Positions 20,932 to 29,278 of a DNA stretch of 64,000 nucleotides are shown here, piece by piece. The notes under the pieces were generated by a model. That model ran no database searches. It saw only the letters and a program-made list of their open reading frames with translations, and had not been told where the DNA came from. Origin of the DNA: Halomonas alkaliantarctica. Its GTDB lineage: Bacteria; Pseudomonadota; Gammaproteobacteria; Pseudomonadales; Halomonadaceae. Every line of letters starts with the position of its first letter. Positions within the stretch are counted from its first letter, which is position 1. The translations under genes were made by a program, and so were the position numbers. Location of the stretch: positions 496,001 to 560,000 of the forward strand of contig NZ_CP122961.1 of NCBI RefSeq assembly GCF_029854215.1, written 5' to 3'.

Positions 20932-22122
20932 GTGACCCAACGCCTGCGCCTGAATAAAAATGCTGACCGCCGCCTGAAAGCGGGCCATCTCTGGATCTAC
21001 TCCAATGAGGTGGATATCAAAGAGACGCCGCTGAAAAACTTTGCGGCAGGCGAAACCGCTCTGGTAGAAGCCTCCAATGGAAAAGTCATGGCGGTGGCTT
21101 ACGTTAATCCCCATTCGCTAATTGCAGCCCGTGTGATGTCTCGCGACCCCGAGATGCGCTTGGATCGCTCGCTGTTTGTGCACCGCTTTAATCAAGCGTT
21201 GGCGCTGCGTCAGCGCCTGTATGCGCAGCCGTTCTACCGCTTGATTCACGGCGAAGGCGACCTGTTGCCAGGCTTGGTGATTGATCGTTTTGGTGATGTC
21301 CTCGTCGTGCAGCTCAATACCGCGGGTATGCAGGCCTTGGCTGATGAAATTGTCGACGCGCTGGAAAAAGTCATCAAGCCGGAAGTGATCGTTTTCCGTA
21401 ATGACACTGGCGGCCGCCGTCAGGAAGGTCTTGAGGCCCACGTTGACGTCATCAAAGGCACGCTGCCTGACGAAGTGGTGCTCGAAGAGAACGGTGCCCG
21501 CTTTGTGGTGCCGGTGCTTAATGGTCAGAAAACCGGCTGGTTCTTTGATCACCGGGTTAATCGCGAATGGGTCAATCGCCAGGTGGAAGGTAAGCGTGTG
21601 CTGGACGTATTCAGCTACGTAGGTGGTTGGGGCGTGCAGGCGGCCGTTCATGGCGCGAAAGAGGTGCTGTGTCTGGACTCTTCTGGCCCGGCGCTGGATC
21701 AAGTCGCCCGCAACGCCGAGCTGAACGGCGTGCAGGAGAAGGTGGCGGTTAGCGAAGGAGACGCGTTTGAAGCGCTAGCGGCGTTGAAGGCAGAGGGCGA
21801 GGAGTTTGACGTGGTCATTATTGACCCGCCGGCGTTTATCAAAAAGCGCAAGGACATTCCCAACGGTGAGCGCGCCTATGCCCGCTTGAACCGCGAAGCT
21901 ATGCGACTGTTGGGGCGTGATGGTCTGCTGCTGTCAGCCTCTTGCTCAATGCATCTTGCACCTGAGCGTTTAATGGACGTAGTGCGTGGTGCGGTTCGCC
22001 ACCAGGATCGTCACGGGCAGGTGATTTTCCAAGGCCACCAAGGGCCTGATCACCCGGTGCATCCGGCTATTCCTGAAACGTCTTACCTGAAGGCGCTGGG
22101 TGTGCGTGTGTTCCGCGACTAG
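20932..22122 (+). CDS. rlmI: 23S rRNA m5C1962 methyltransferase
   Basis: 396 residues. An N-terminal PUA domain (residues 1-75, LKAGHLWIYSNEV) is followed by a SAM-dependent methyltransferase: GQKTGWFFDHRVNR, motif I VLDVFSYVGGWGVQAA, and catalytic IIDPPAFIKKRKD with SCS (SASCSMHL) holding the likely catalytic Cys. This is the RlmI (YccW) architecture, which methylates C1962 of 23S rRNA. The GTG at 20932 was chosen because TTGGAG lies six bases upstream; the earlier in-frame TTG would sit inside that ribosome site. Confidence 0.9.
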   Translation: MTQRLRLNKNADRRLKAGHLWIYSNEVDIKETPLKNFAAGETALVEASNGKVMAVAYVNPHSLIAARVMSRDPEMRLDRSLFVHRFNQALALRQRLYAQPFYRLIHGEGDLLPGLVIDRFGDVLVVQLNTAGMQALADEIVDALEKVIKPEVIVFRNDTGGRRQEGLEAHVDVIKGTLPDEVVLEENGARFVVPVLNGQKTGWFFDHRVNREWVNRQVEGKRVLDVFSYVGGWGVQAAVHGAKEVLCLDSSGPALDQVARNAELNGVQEKVAVSEGDAFEALAALKAEGEEFDVVIIDPPAFIKKRKDIPNGERAYARLNREAMRLLGRDGLLLSASCSMHLAPERLMDVVRGAVRHQDRHGQVIFQGHQGPDHPVHPAIPETSYLKALGVRVFRD

Positions 22123-22183
22123 TTCAGGCTAGAGTTCAGAGACGTCAGCGTGCAGGGGATTCAAGTTACACGGGAGTTAGCCA

Positions 22184-22618
22184 ATGGAGTGGGCACTGCC
22201 CGATCCTTTTGTGATCGATATCCGCGTGGCCGATGAGGCGATCGATGCTTATCAGCACGTCAACAACAGTGAATACCTGCGCTGGGTTGAGCAGATTAGC
22301 TGGGCTCACTCGGTCGCGCTCGGCCTCTCTCTCGAGCGTTACCAAGAGCTTGATCGGGCCATGGTGGTTCACCGCCACGAGCTGGATTATCTGGCGCCTG
22401 CCTTTGCAGGTGATGAGCTACAGTTGGCGACCTGGATTGTCGATTGTGACGAGCGCTTTAGTCTAACGAGGCGTTTTCAGTTGGTGCGTGTCAACGATGC
22501 GAAAACACTGCTTTACGCCCGTACGCGCTTTGCCTGTGTAGCGCTTACTTCGGGTCGACCCAAACGCCTGCCCGAGGAGTATCGGCGTATCTACGGCGGC
22601 GCAGTTATTGTGGAGTGA
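22184..22618 (+). CDS. Acyl-CoA thioesterase, hot-dog fold (YbgC/FadM-like)
   Basis: 144 residues of the 4-hydroxybenzoyl-CoA thioesterase superfamily. The active-site signature is DAYQHVNNSEYLRWVEQISW, the usual D-x-x-x-H-V-N-N-x-x-Y-x-x-W helix with the catalytic Asp. HRHELDYLAPAFAGDELQLATWI is the central strand region. It likely hydrolyses acyl-CoA thioesters in the cytoplasm; the substrate cannot be told. Stands 61 bases after rlmI and before a terminator. Confidence 0.85.
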   Translation: MEWALPDPFVIDIRVADEAIDAYQHVNNSEYLRWVEQISWAHSVALGLSLERYQELDRAMVVHRHELDYLAPAFAGDELQLATWIVDCDERFSLTRRFQLVRVNDAKTLLYARTRFACVALTSGRPKRLPEEYRRIYGGAVIVE

Positions 22619-22674
22619 CGAAGAAAGAAGTGGATTTTTTCGTGTAGAACCGGCAATCGCTAGATTTTTCTCCT

Positions 22675-22702
22675 AAAAAACGCCTTAACCGGCGTTTTTT
22701 TT
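22675..22702 (+). terminator. Rho-independent terminator
   Basis: AAAAAACGCC, loop TTAACC, GGCGTTTTTTTT: closes the rlmI-thioesterase transcript upstream of ald. Confidence 0.9.
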
Positions 22703-22792
22703 GTTTTGCGTTCCTGGGGTGGTGGTCAACGTTAGCTGTGCTGTAATTTGCTTAACAACATGACTCACCTTTAAAAGCACAGGAAAAATCCA

Positions 22793-23911
22793 ATGAAAAT
22801 CGCCGTTCCCAAAGAGATCAAAAATCACGAGTATCGCGTGGCCTTAACCCCTACCGGCGCACGGGAATTAGCCGGACGCGGCCATCAGGTGAGCGTTCAG
22901 GCCGGTGCTGGAGAAGGTGCAGGCTTTAGCGATGCTGATTTCCAAGCCGCTGGCGCACAAATAGAAGCGGATGTGGATACTTTGTGGCGTAACGCCGAGC
23001 TGATCCTCAAAGTGAAAGAACCGCAGCCGGACGAAGTGGCGCGACTCACCCCACAGCATACGCTGTTCACCTATCTACACCTGGCCGCCGAAGAGCCCCT
23101 TACCCGCGGTCTGATGGAGAGCGGTGCCACCTGTATCGCCTATGAAACCATTACCGATGCCCGCGGTGGCCTGCCGCTGCTGGCGCCAATGAGCACCGTG
23201 GCGGGACGAATGGCGGTACAGGCGGGGGCTCATAGCCTGGAGAAGGCCCAGGGCGGTGCAGGCGTACTGTTGCCCGGTGTGCCCGGTGTGGCGCCGGGTA
23301 AGGTAACCGTGATCGGGGGTGGCGTAGTAGGCGAAAACGCTGCGCGCATGGCGCTGGGGTTAGGCGCGGAGGTTACCATTCTGGATAAGTCGTTAGCGCG
23401 GCTTGAAGTGCTGGATGACCGTTATCAGGGCCGCATTAAAACCGTTTACTCCACCGCAGACGCGCTGGAAACGGCCACACGTGAGTCGGATATGATCATT
23501 GGCGCGGTGCTGGTGCCCGGCGCCGCCGCGCCAAAATTGATAACGCGCAGCATGTTGGCTGATATGAAGCCTGGCAGCGTACTGGTCGATGTTGCCATCG
23601 ATCAGGGCGGCTGTTTTGAAACCAGCAAGCCCACTACTCATGCCGAGCCGACCTATATCGTCGATGGGGTGGTGCACTACTGCGTGGCCAATATGCCCGG
23701 CGCGGTAGCACGTACCTCCACCCAGGGGCTGACCAACGCCACGCTGCCCTTTGTGCTTGCCCTGGCAGATAAGGGCTGGCAGCAGGCGCTGCGTGACGAC
23801 CCGCACTTCCTGCCGGGCCTTAACGTGCACGCGGGTCAAGTCACCTACCAAGCCGTAGCGGATGCCTTTGGGCTGGAAAGCAGTGATCCTGCAAGCGTTG
23901 TTGGCAGCTAA
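22793..23911 (+). CDS. ald: Alanine dehydrogenase
   Basis: NAD-dependent reversible oxidative deamination of L-alanine to pyruvate and ammonia. 372 residues, the family's usual length. [20 protein letters not shown] opens the protein. [12 protein letters not shown] and LFTYLHLA are substrate-domain motifs. [28 protein letters not shown] is the Rossmann NAD-binding loop. [20 protein letters not shown] and [15 protein letters not shown] complete the active site. It has its own gap upstream and no Lrp-type regulator beside it. Confidence 0.96.
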   Translation: MKIAVPKEIKNHEYRVALTPTGARELAGRGHQVSVQAGAGEGAGFSDADFQAAGAQIEADVDTLWRNAELILKVKEPQPDEVARLTPQHTLFTYLHLAAEEPLTRGLMESGATCIAYETITDARGGLPLLAPMSTVAGRMAVQAGAHSLEKAQGGAGVLLPGVPGVAPGKVTVIGGGVVGENAARMALGLGAEVTILDKSLARLEVLDDRYQGRIKTVYSTADALETATRESDMIIGAVLVPGAAAPKLITRSMLADMKPGSVLVDVAIDQGGCFETSKPTTHAEPTYIVDGVVHYCVANMPGAVARTSTQGLTNATLPFVLALADKGWQQALRDDPHFLPGLNVHAGQVTYQAVADAFGLESSDPASVVGS

Positions 23912-23971
23912 GCTGTTAGAAGCAAACTGCTGGTGGCTAATTAATTAGTCGCATCCCGGGCTGGCGTTAGT

Positions 23972-24220
23972 TCAGTAGTGGGGCGGAAGTTCATCCTCGG
24001 GGCGCTGACTGCCCTGGGGTTCGCTTGCCTGGAGTGCCTGGTGCTGCTCACGCAGACGTTCGCGCATTAGCCCGCTGAGCTGCTCCAGTTTCTCCAGGCG
24101 CCGCTCCTGTTGTACCACTGCTTGATCCAGGGTATCCAGCCAGTGCTCTTGATGGGCTAAGCGGCTCTCTAAAGATTCAAGACGTTGAGCCAGGTCAACA
24201 GGCGATAATTCGTGTGTCAT
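23972..24220 (-). CDS. slyX: SlyX family protein
   Basis: 82 residues, a coiled-coil (LAQRLESLESRLAHQEHWLDTL) with the C-terminal PPHY that marks SlyX proteins. Cellular role is not established. It is convergent with ald and divergent from the membrane cold-shock protein. Confidence 0.9.
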   Translation of the reverse strand: MTHELSPVDLAQRLESLESRLAHQEHWLDTLDQAVVQQERRLEKLEQLSGLMRERLREQHQALQASEPQGSQRPEDELPPHY

Positions 24221-24332
24221 GATAACATTGCAGCCTTATGTAGTAGTATGCCGGTGCTATTGGGAATGGGCCTGATAGTGCGGGTATTGTCCTTCGTCTG
24301 TTACCCATACAACAAGAGAGCTTTTTTTTTCT

Positions 24333-24875
24333 ATGAACCCAAAAGTTGTGTTTCGCTGTTTCTTAATCAGTGTATTACTTGCCGCCCCCACGCCACTTTT
24401 GCTGGCGGGGATTGTTCATTTAACCGATAGTGCCCTCGCCGAGCTGTGGATGGCCGAGCTGGCAATCAGTGGAGTTAGCAGCGTTTATATTGCCGTTGCG
24501 ATAGGTAGTTTTATTGTTCTGTGTATTGGCACATTAGCGTCTGCCGCTTTTGCGCCCTCGATCGTGGTGGCATCCGATGTGGTGGCTTCGAAGCTAGCAG
24601 CGCGCCAACCTCAAGCAGCCGCACCGTTGGACGATGATGAAGAGGAAGACATCATCGATCCTAACGATGGCCGCGAAGAGGGTGAAGTGAAGTGGTTTAA
24701 TACCAACAAAGGCTACGGTTTTATTACCCGCGATAATGGCGAAGATGTGTTTGTCCACTTCCGAGCCATTCGGGGTCGTGGTCCGCGTATGCTGGCAGAA
24801 GGTCAAATCGTGCGTTATCACGTGATTAAAAATGAGCGTGGTTTGCAGGCCGACGATGTGAGTATTATTGAGTGA
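24333..24875 (+). CDS. Membrane-anchored cold-shock domain protein
   Basis: 180 residues in two parts. Residues 1-85 hold two hydrophobic helices (LISVLLAAPTPLLLAGIV; VYIAVAIGSFIVLCIGTLA). An acidic linker (DDDEEEDIIDPND) at about 98-112 leads to a full cold-shock domain from about 115 to the end. Its RNA-binding motifs are intact: GEVKWFNTNKGYGFI (RNP1) and DVFVHF (RNP2). This should place a single-strand nucleic-acid-binding domain on the cytoplasmic face of the inner membrane. The ribosome site is weak and a run of nine T lies just before the ATG. Function is unknown; the domain identity is clear. Confidence 0.88.
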   Translation: MNPKVVFRCFLISVLLAAPTPLLLAGIVHLTDSALAELWMAELAISGVSSVYIAVAIGSFIVLCIGTLASAAFAPSIVVASDVVASKLAARQPQAAAPLDDDEEEDIIDPNDGREEGEVKWFNTNKGYGFITRDNGEDVFVHFRAIRGRGPRMLAEGQIVRYHVIKNERGLQADDVSIIE

Positions 24876-24912
24876 GCCCAACGGCTAGTTAATTTAGATT
24901 GATCGTTGGGTA

Positions 24913-24944
24913 GCAAACGACCCCGCTTCGGCGGGGTCGTTTGC
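24913..24944. terminator. Strong hairpin terminator with TTCG tetraloop
   Basis: A perfect 14-base-pair stem (GCAAACGACCCCGC / GCGGGGTCGTTTGC) closed by TTCG, between two convergent genes. T runs are short (GTTT), but stem strength makes it a probable bidirectional terminator. Confidence 0.8.
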
Positions 24945-24958
24945 GTTTAAGCGCTCGC

Positions 24959-25348
24959 TTAGCGCCCTGAATCGGGCCACTCTATTGCCCCTTCTTTCCC
25001 GCCGGGCAACACTTGCCAAAAGCGGTCGGGATCATCACCGGGGTGCCAGCCGCCCAGTGAGCAGCGCACCTCGGTTTGCAACGCTTCTGCGGCCTGTTGG
25101 GCACACTCCTGGTCGGTCATCCAAGGTGTGTGGTTGCTATCAAACCATAGGCTGGCAAAGCCATCAGCGGCTTTGTCTACCAGCAATACCGGCACGCAAT
25201 CGCCCTGGTATTGGCCGCGGGTTTTCCATTTGCCTTTGCCTGCGGGGCTCAGCGGCGGTGCGATTAGCGCGCTTTTCAACCACTCATTGAGCGCATCAAG
25301 CGACACGCTGGCTAGGTAAATCTCTATATCGGGGTAACGCTCCATCAT
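24959..25348 (-). CDS. Conserved hypothetical protein downstream of dapE
   Basis: 129 residues, soluble, no signal peptide or recognised domain. [24 protein letters not shown] at the N-terminus and [22 protein letters not shown] at the C-terminus look conserved in character, with several Trp residues. The start overlaps the dapE stop by four bases (ATGA), so it is translationally coupled to the lysine pathway. No function can be assigned. Confidence 0.75.
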   Translation of the reverse strand: MMERYPDIEIYLASVSLDALNEWLKSALIAPPLSPAGKGKWKTRGQYQGDCVPVLLVDKAADGFASLWFDSNHTPWMTDQECAQQAAEALQTEVRCSLGGWHPGDDPDRFWQVLPGGKEGAIEWPDSGR

Positions 25349-26517
25349 AGGTTTACCTCGCCGGAGGAGAGCAGCGCTTGCAGCGTCGCTTCGTAAATCC
25401 GGCTTAAGTCGTCTAGATCGCTGGCGCGAACGCGCTCATTGACCTTATGGATGGTGTCGTTGAGCGGGCCTAGCTCGACCACTTGGGCGCCAAGAGTGGC
25501 GATAAAACGGCCATCGGAGGTGCCGCCGCTGGTAGAGAGCGTCGGGCGCTCGCCAGTCACCGCTTCAACGCCTTTAATGGCGGCGTCAACCAGCGCGCCT
25601 TCCGCGGTTAAAAACGGCTCGCCGTTGAGCGTCCAGTCTACCTGATATTCCAATCCATGCTGGTCGAGAATGGTTTCCGTGCGCGCTTTGAGCTCATCAG
25701 AGGTCACCTCGGTGGAGAAGCGCAAGTTAAACACCACTTCCACATCGCCGGGGATCACGTTGGTGGCACCGGTGCCTGCGCGCAGATTGGAAATCTGAAA
25801 GCTGGTGGCGGGAAAAAAGTCGTTGCCCGCGTCCCAGTGCTCGTTGACCAGCGCATCCAGCGCTGGCATGGCCTGATGAATGGGGTTCCGGGCTAAATGT
25901 GGATAGGCCACGTGACCCTGCACGCCTTTAATGTGCAACGTGGCCCCTAGTGAGCCGCGGCGACCGTTTTTGATCACATCGCCCAGGCGCGTGGTCGAGG
26001 ATGGCTCGCCGACAATGCAGTAGTCGAGGCGCTCATTGCGCTCGCGCAGGTGCTCGACCACCGCGCGGGTGCCGTCCACTGCCGGGCCCTCTTCATCGGA
26101 GGTGATCAGAAAGGCGATACGGCCATCGTGATCTGGGTGGTTGTTCACAAAGCGCTCAACGGCGGTCAGCATCGAGGCCAAGCTGCCTTTCATATCCGCC
26201 GCGCCGCGCCCGCACAGCATGCCCTCGTCATCAATGCAGGGCTCAAACGGCGGGTACTGCCAGTTGGTATAGGGGCCGCTGGGTACCACGTCGGTGTGAC
26301 CGGCAAAGGCCACCACAGGGCCGTGATGGCCGCGAACCGCCCAGAAATTCTTTACGTCGCCAAACGGCAGCCGCTCAATATGAAAACCGAGCGCTGCTAA
26401 GCGCTCGATCATGAGTTCCTGGCAGCCCTCGTCGTCCGGCGTTACTGAGGCCCGGCTGAGCAGCTCAAAGGCGAGCGTGAGCGTCGGCGACAGTCCTTCA
26501 GGCTCAGTTGTGGGCAT
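25345..26517 (-). CDS. dapE: Succinyl-diaminopimelate desuccinylase
   Basis: Zinc enzyme removing succinate from N-succinyl-LL-diaminopimelate, on the route to lysine and peptidoglycan. 390 residues of the M20 family. Metal and catalytic motifs: [11 protein letters not shown] (His), [12 protein letters not shown] (bridging Asp), [14 protein letters not shown] (general-base Glu and ligand Glu), and [11 protein letters not shown] near the end. Overlaps dapD by 14 bases. Confidence 0.97.
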   Translation of the reverse strand: MPTTEPEGLSPTLTLAFELLSRASVTPDDEGCQELMIERLAALGFHIERLPFGDVKNFWAVRGHHGPVVAFAGHTDVVPSGPYTNWQYPPFEPCIDDEGMLCGRGAADMKGSLASMLTAVERFVNNHPDHDGRIAFLITSDEEGPAVDGTRAVVEHLRERNERLDYCIVGEPSSTTRLGDVIKNGRRGSLGATLHIKGVQGHVAYPHLARNPIHQAMPALDALVNEHWDAGNDFFPATSFQISNLRAGTGATNVIPGDVEVVFNLRFSTEVTSDELKARTETILDQHGLEYQVDWTLNGEPFLTAEGALVDAAIKGVEAVTGERPTLSTSGGTSDGRFIATLGAQVVELGPLNDTIHKVNERVRASDLDDLSRIYEATLQALLSSGEVNL

Positions 26518-27529
26518 GCAGCGCCTCGTTCAGGGCGATAGCACTTTTATTGGTCAAGCACTCAATGCGGCCATTCTGGGAGTTGCGGCGCCACAGCTGG
26601 TCGTCTTGCCCGGCTAGCTCGCGGGCGGCTACGGTGCTCACTTCCTGGCCCTGATCATCCAGTAAGGTTACTTTTGAGCCAGCGGTGATATACAGACCTG
26701 CTTCTACTGTGCAACGGTCACCCAGTGGAATGCCGATGCCGGCGTTGGCACCGACCAAGCAGCCTTCCCCGACCTTGATGACGATATTGCCGCCACCTGA
26801 GAGGGTGCCCATGGTGGAGCAGCCACCGCCCAGGTCGGAGCCTTTACCGACCATCACCCCGGCTGAGATACGGCCTTCGATCATACCGGGTCCTTCCGTA
26901 CCCGCGTTGAAGTTGACGAAGCCTTCGTGCATGACGGTAGTACCTTCGCCCAGGTAAGCGCCCAGGCGTACGCGGGCAGTGTCGGCAATGCGGATGCCGG
27001 TGGGCACTACGTAGTCGGTCATTTTGGGGAATTTATCGACACAGTCGACGGAAAGCGCGCGGCCCGCCATGCGCGCCTTCAAGCGGCGCGTAGGCAGCTC
27101 TTCAATGTCGATGGCGCCTTCGTTGGTCCAGGCAATATTGCGCAGAAGGCCAAACATGCCGGTGAGATCGAGACCGTGAGGTTTGACCAGGCGGTGCGAC
27201 AGCAGGTGCAGTTTTAAATATACCTCTGGCGCGGTTTGTGGCGCTTCGTCGCTCTCTAGGAACATGGCGACCAGCGGGCGTTGGCTGGCAGAGAGCGCTT
27301 CGGCAAGCTCTGCTTGGTCAGCGTGCCCGGCGGCGTCTAACGCTTTAGCCAGACGGGTGCAGTCTTCAGGCAAAAAGCTGAGGGCGGTATTGCCTTGGGG
27401 GGCGTCAAGAGCCTGTTTAGCGGCTTCCACTAGGTTGGCTGGTGGGTTGAGCAGCGGCGCCGGGTAGTAGATCTCCAGCCAATCGCCCTGGGTGTTTTGG
27501 GTGCCGATTCCAAGTGCAAAGCTCAGCAT
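26504..27529 (-). CDS. dapD: Tetrahydrodipicolinate N-succinyltransferase, long form
   Basis: Succinylates tetrahydrodipicolinate with succinyl-CoA, two steps before DapE. 341 residues, the long Pseudomonas-type DapD rather than the 274-residue E. coli type. The C-terminal half is a left-handed beta-helix of hexapeptide repeats ([38 protein letters not shown]). [22 protein letters not shown] is the conserved catalytic end. The dapC-dapD-dapE trio on one strand gives the whole succinylase branch. Confidence 0.95.
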   Translation of the reverse strand: MLSFALGIGTQNTQGDWLEIYYPAPLLNPPANLVEAAKQALDAPQGNTALSFLPEDCTRLAKALDAAGHADQAELAEALSASQRPLVAMFLESDEAPQTAPEVYLKLHLLSHRLVKPHGLDLTGMFGLLRNIAWTNEGAIDIEELPTRRLKARMAGRALSVDCVDKFPKMTDYVVPTGIRIADTARVRLGAYLGEGTTVMHEGFVNFNAGTEGPGMIEGRISAGVMVGKGSDLGGGCSTMGTLSGGGNIVIKVGEGCLVGANAGIGIPLGDRCTVEAGLYITAGSKVTLLDDQGQEVSTVAARELAGQDDQLWRRNSQNGRIECLTNKSAIALNEALHAHN

Positions 27530-27597
27530 AAGAAGGTGTCCTGTAGTGAGAAATAGTGAAGAAAAACAGACAAAGCCAAGGTGCCTGGTTGTTTAAT

Positions 27598-27621
27598 TAC
27601 TTAGCTACTTGAGTACTTAGC
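27598..27621. repeat. 8-base tandem repeat, three copies
   Basis: TACTTAGC, TACTTGAG, TACTTAGC overlap the stop codon of the arsC-like gene (TAA on the minus strand at 27619-27617). Each copy carries TAG or TAA on the minus strand. Confidence 0.55.
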
Positions 27622-27958
27622 CGAGCTTGTCGTAATCGCCCTCGCGGTAGCCGACTAAAATTGTGGAGTCGTCTACTTCCAGCAGCGGCCGCTTCAGCAG
27701 CGTAGGGTATTTCATTAGTAGCTGGCGGGCCGAGTTGGCGTCGTAATCTTTTTCCTCATCGGAAAGTTCGCGCCAGGTTTTGCTGCGTTTGTTAATGACT
27801 TCCACAAGCGGCACGCGATGTAAAATATGTTCTAGCAGCGCAGCGGAGAGACCATCTTTGCGCAGATCGTGGGTTTTATACAGCAGCGCTTTCTCATCCA
27901 AGGCTTTACGTGCTTTGCGGCAGGTATCGCAGTTATCGATGATATACAGCGTCAGCAT
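27617..27958 (-). CDS. ArsC/Spx-family reductase-like protein
   Basis: 113 residues with a thioredoxin-like ArsC fold. The N-terminal IIDNCDTCRKARKAL contains a C-x-x-C where ArsC has its catalytic Cys. The family's downstream Arg is in PTLLKRPLLEVDD (R-P motif). It fits the YffB/Spx-like subgroup often found beside dapD/dapE in gammaproteobacteria. True arsenate reductase activity is doubtful; a glutathione-linked redox role is the usual guess. Between dapD and dapC. Confidence 0.85.
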   Translation of the reverse strand: MLTLYIIDNCDTCRKARKALDEKALLYKTHDLRKDGLSAALLEHILHRVPLVEVINKRSKTWRELSDEEKDYDANSARQLLMKYPTLLKRPLLEVDDSTILVGYREGDYDKLG

Positions 27959-27968
27959 ACGACCTCCT

Positions 27969-28013
27969 GAGAATGTTGAACCAGAGAATGTTGAGTCAGA
28001 AAGAGTTGAATAA
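27969..28013. repeat. 15-base degenerate tandem repeat, three copies
   Basis: GAGAATGTTGAACCA, GAGAATGTTGAGTCA and GAAAGAGTTGAATAA fill the gap between the dapC stop and the arsC-like start. Confidence 0.65.
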
Positions 28014-28014
28014 G

Positions 28015-29211
28015 TTAACCGCGCTCGACGAGTCGACGAATTCGTTGGGCGGCTTCAAGAGTGGGTGCTAGTTCAGCCACCAGCGCCAGGCGCAAACGCC
28101 CCGCGCCGGGGTTAACGCCAGTTGCACCCCTGCGGCCCATTAGGCTGCCCGGCAGTACGCTAACGTGCTGCTCGGCAAACAGTCTCTGCGTGAAGGCGAT
28201 ATCGTCGCCACCGGGTACTGCAGGCCATAGGTAAAAGCTAGCTTGTGGCGCGGGAAAATCCATGACCGGAGCAAGCACCTCGGTGACCGCGCTAAATTTT
28301 TCGCGGTAGGCGTCGCGGTTGGCGCGCACGTGCTGCTCATCCTGCCAGGCGGCGATGGAGGCGTGCTGCAGCGGCAGCGACATGGCACAGCCATGGTAAG
28401 TGCGGTAGCGCTTAAAAGGAGTGAGCAGTGCCGCATCCCCCGCCACAAAGCCCGAGCGCAGGCCCGGCAAGTTGGAGCGCTTGGAGAGTGAGTGAAACAC
28501 CACACAGCGCCGGTAGTCATCACGACCCAGCTCGGCGCAGGCTTGCAGCAACCCTGGCGGTGGGGCGGCTTCGTCGAGGTAGAGCTCGGAGTAGCACTCG
28601 TCCGAGGCGATAATAAAGTCGTGCTCATCGGCTAACGCAATGAGTTGTTTGAACTCCTCAAGAGGCGTGACGGCTCCGGTGGGATTGCCCGGTGAGCAGA
28701 TAAACACCACCTGCACATCGCGCCAAATAGCAGCAGGCACAGCGTTGAAGTCAGGTCGGAAATCGTTTTCAGCGGTACAATCCAGATAGAGCGGTTCGCC
28801 GCCTGCCAGTAGCGTTGCGCCTTCATAAATCTGATAAAACGGATTGGGCACCGCGACTTTCGCCGGGCGGGTTCGATCCAGCGCCGCCTGCACAAAGGCA
28901 AAAATGGCTTCCCGAGTGCCGTTAACGGGGACCACGTGCCGTTCGCTGTCGAGTTCGCGCAGTTGAAAGCGTTGGCTTGCCCAACTGGCGATGGTTTGGC
29001 GGAGCGCTGGCAGGCCATTGGTCGCAGGATAGCGGGCCATTTCCAGTTGGTGCGCCACCAGCGCTTCAAGCGCCGCTGGGAAGGGTGCGTGTTGGGGTTC
29101 GCCAATGGTCAGCGGGATATGCGCCACGCCAGCTGGAGGCGTTAATTCGGCTTTCAGTGCGGCCAGCTTTTCAAACGGGTAGGGATGCAGGGCGTCAAGG
29201 TCGGCGTTCAT
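28015..29211 (-). CDS. dapC: N-succinyldiaminopimelate aminotransferase
   Basis: PLP-dependent class I/II aminotransferase of 398 residues that makes N-succinyl-LL-diaminopimelate from glutamate and the keto substrate supplied by DapD. Features: YPATNGLPALRQTIASW, PNPFYQIYEGATLL, FICSPGNPTG and the PLP-lysine motif SLSKRSNLPGLRSGF. The ATG at 29211 (MNADLDALHPYPFEKL) gives the expected N-terminus; upstream extension would run into glnD. The location between glnD and dapD, as in Pseudomonas, supports DapC over other transaminases. Confidence 0.93.
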   Translation of the reverse strand: MNADLDALHPYPFEKLAALKAELTPPAGVAHIPLTIGEPQHAPFPAALEALVAHQLEMARYPATNGLPALRQTIASWASQRFQLRELDSERHVVPVNGTREAIFAFVQAALDRTRPAKVAVPNPFYQIYEGATLLAGGEPLYLDCTAENDFRPDFNAVPAAIWRDVQVVFICSPGNPTGAVTPLEEFKQLIALADEHDFIIASDECYSELYLDEAAPPPGLLQACAELGRDDYRRCVVFHSLSKRSNLPGLRSGFVAGDAALLTPFKRYRTYHGCAMSLPLQHASIAAWQDEQHVRANRDAYREKFSAVTEVLAPVMDFPAPQASFYLWPAVPGGDDIAFTQRLFAEQHVSVLPGSLMGRRGATGVNPGAGRLRLALVAELAPTLEAAQRIRRLVERG

Positions 29212-29278
29212 GATGTGTCCGTTGATGGCTGGCGGCATAAACCGTCGATTATAGGCAAGCCCAGGTGCAGTCTCAAAC

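Noticed and set aside
23937..23948. 12-base palindrome CTAATTAATTAG between ald and slyX
   Set aside because: AT-rich palindromes of this size are expected by chance, and it lies between convergent 3' ends where an operator is unlikely.
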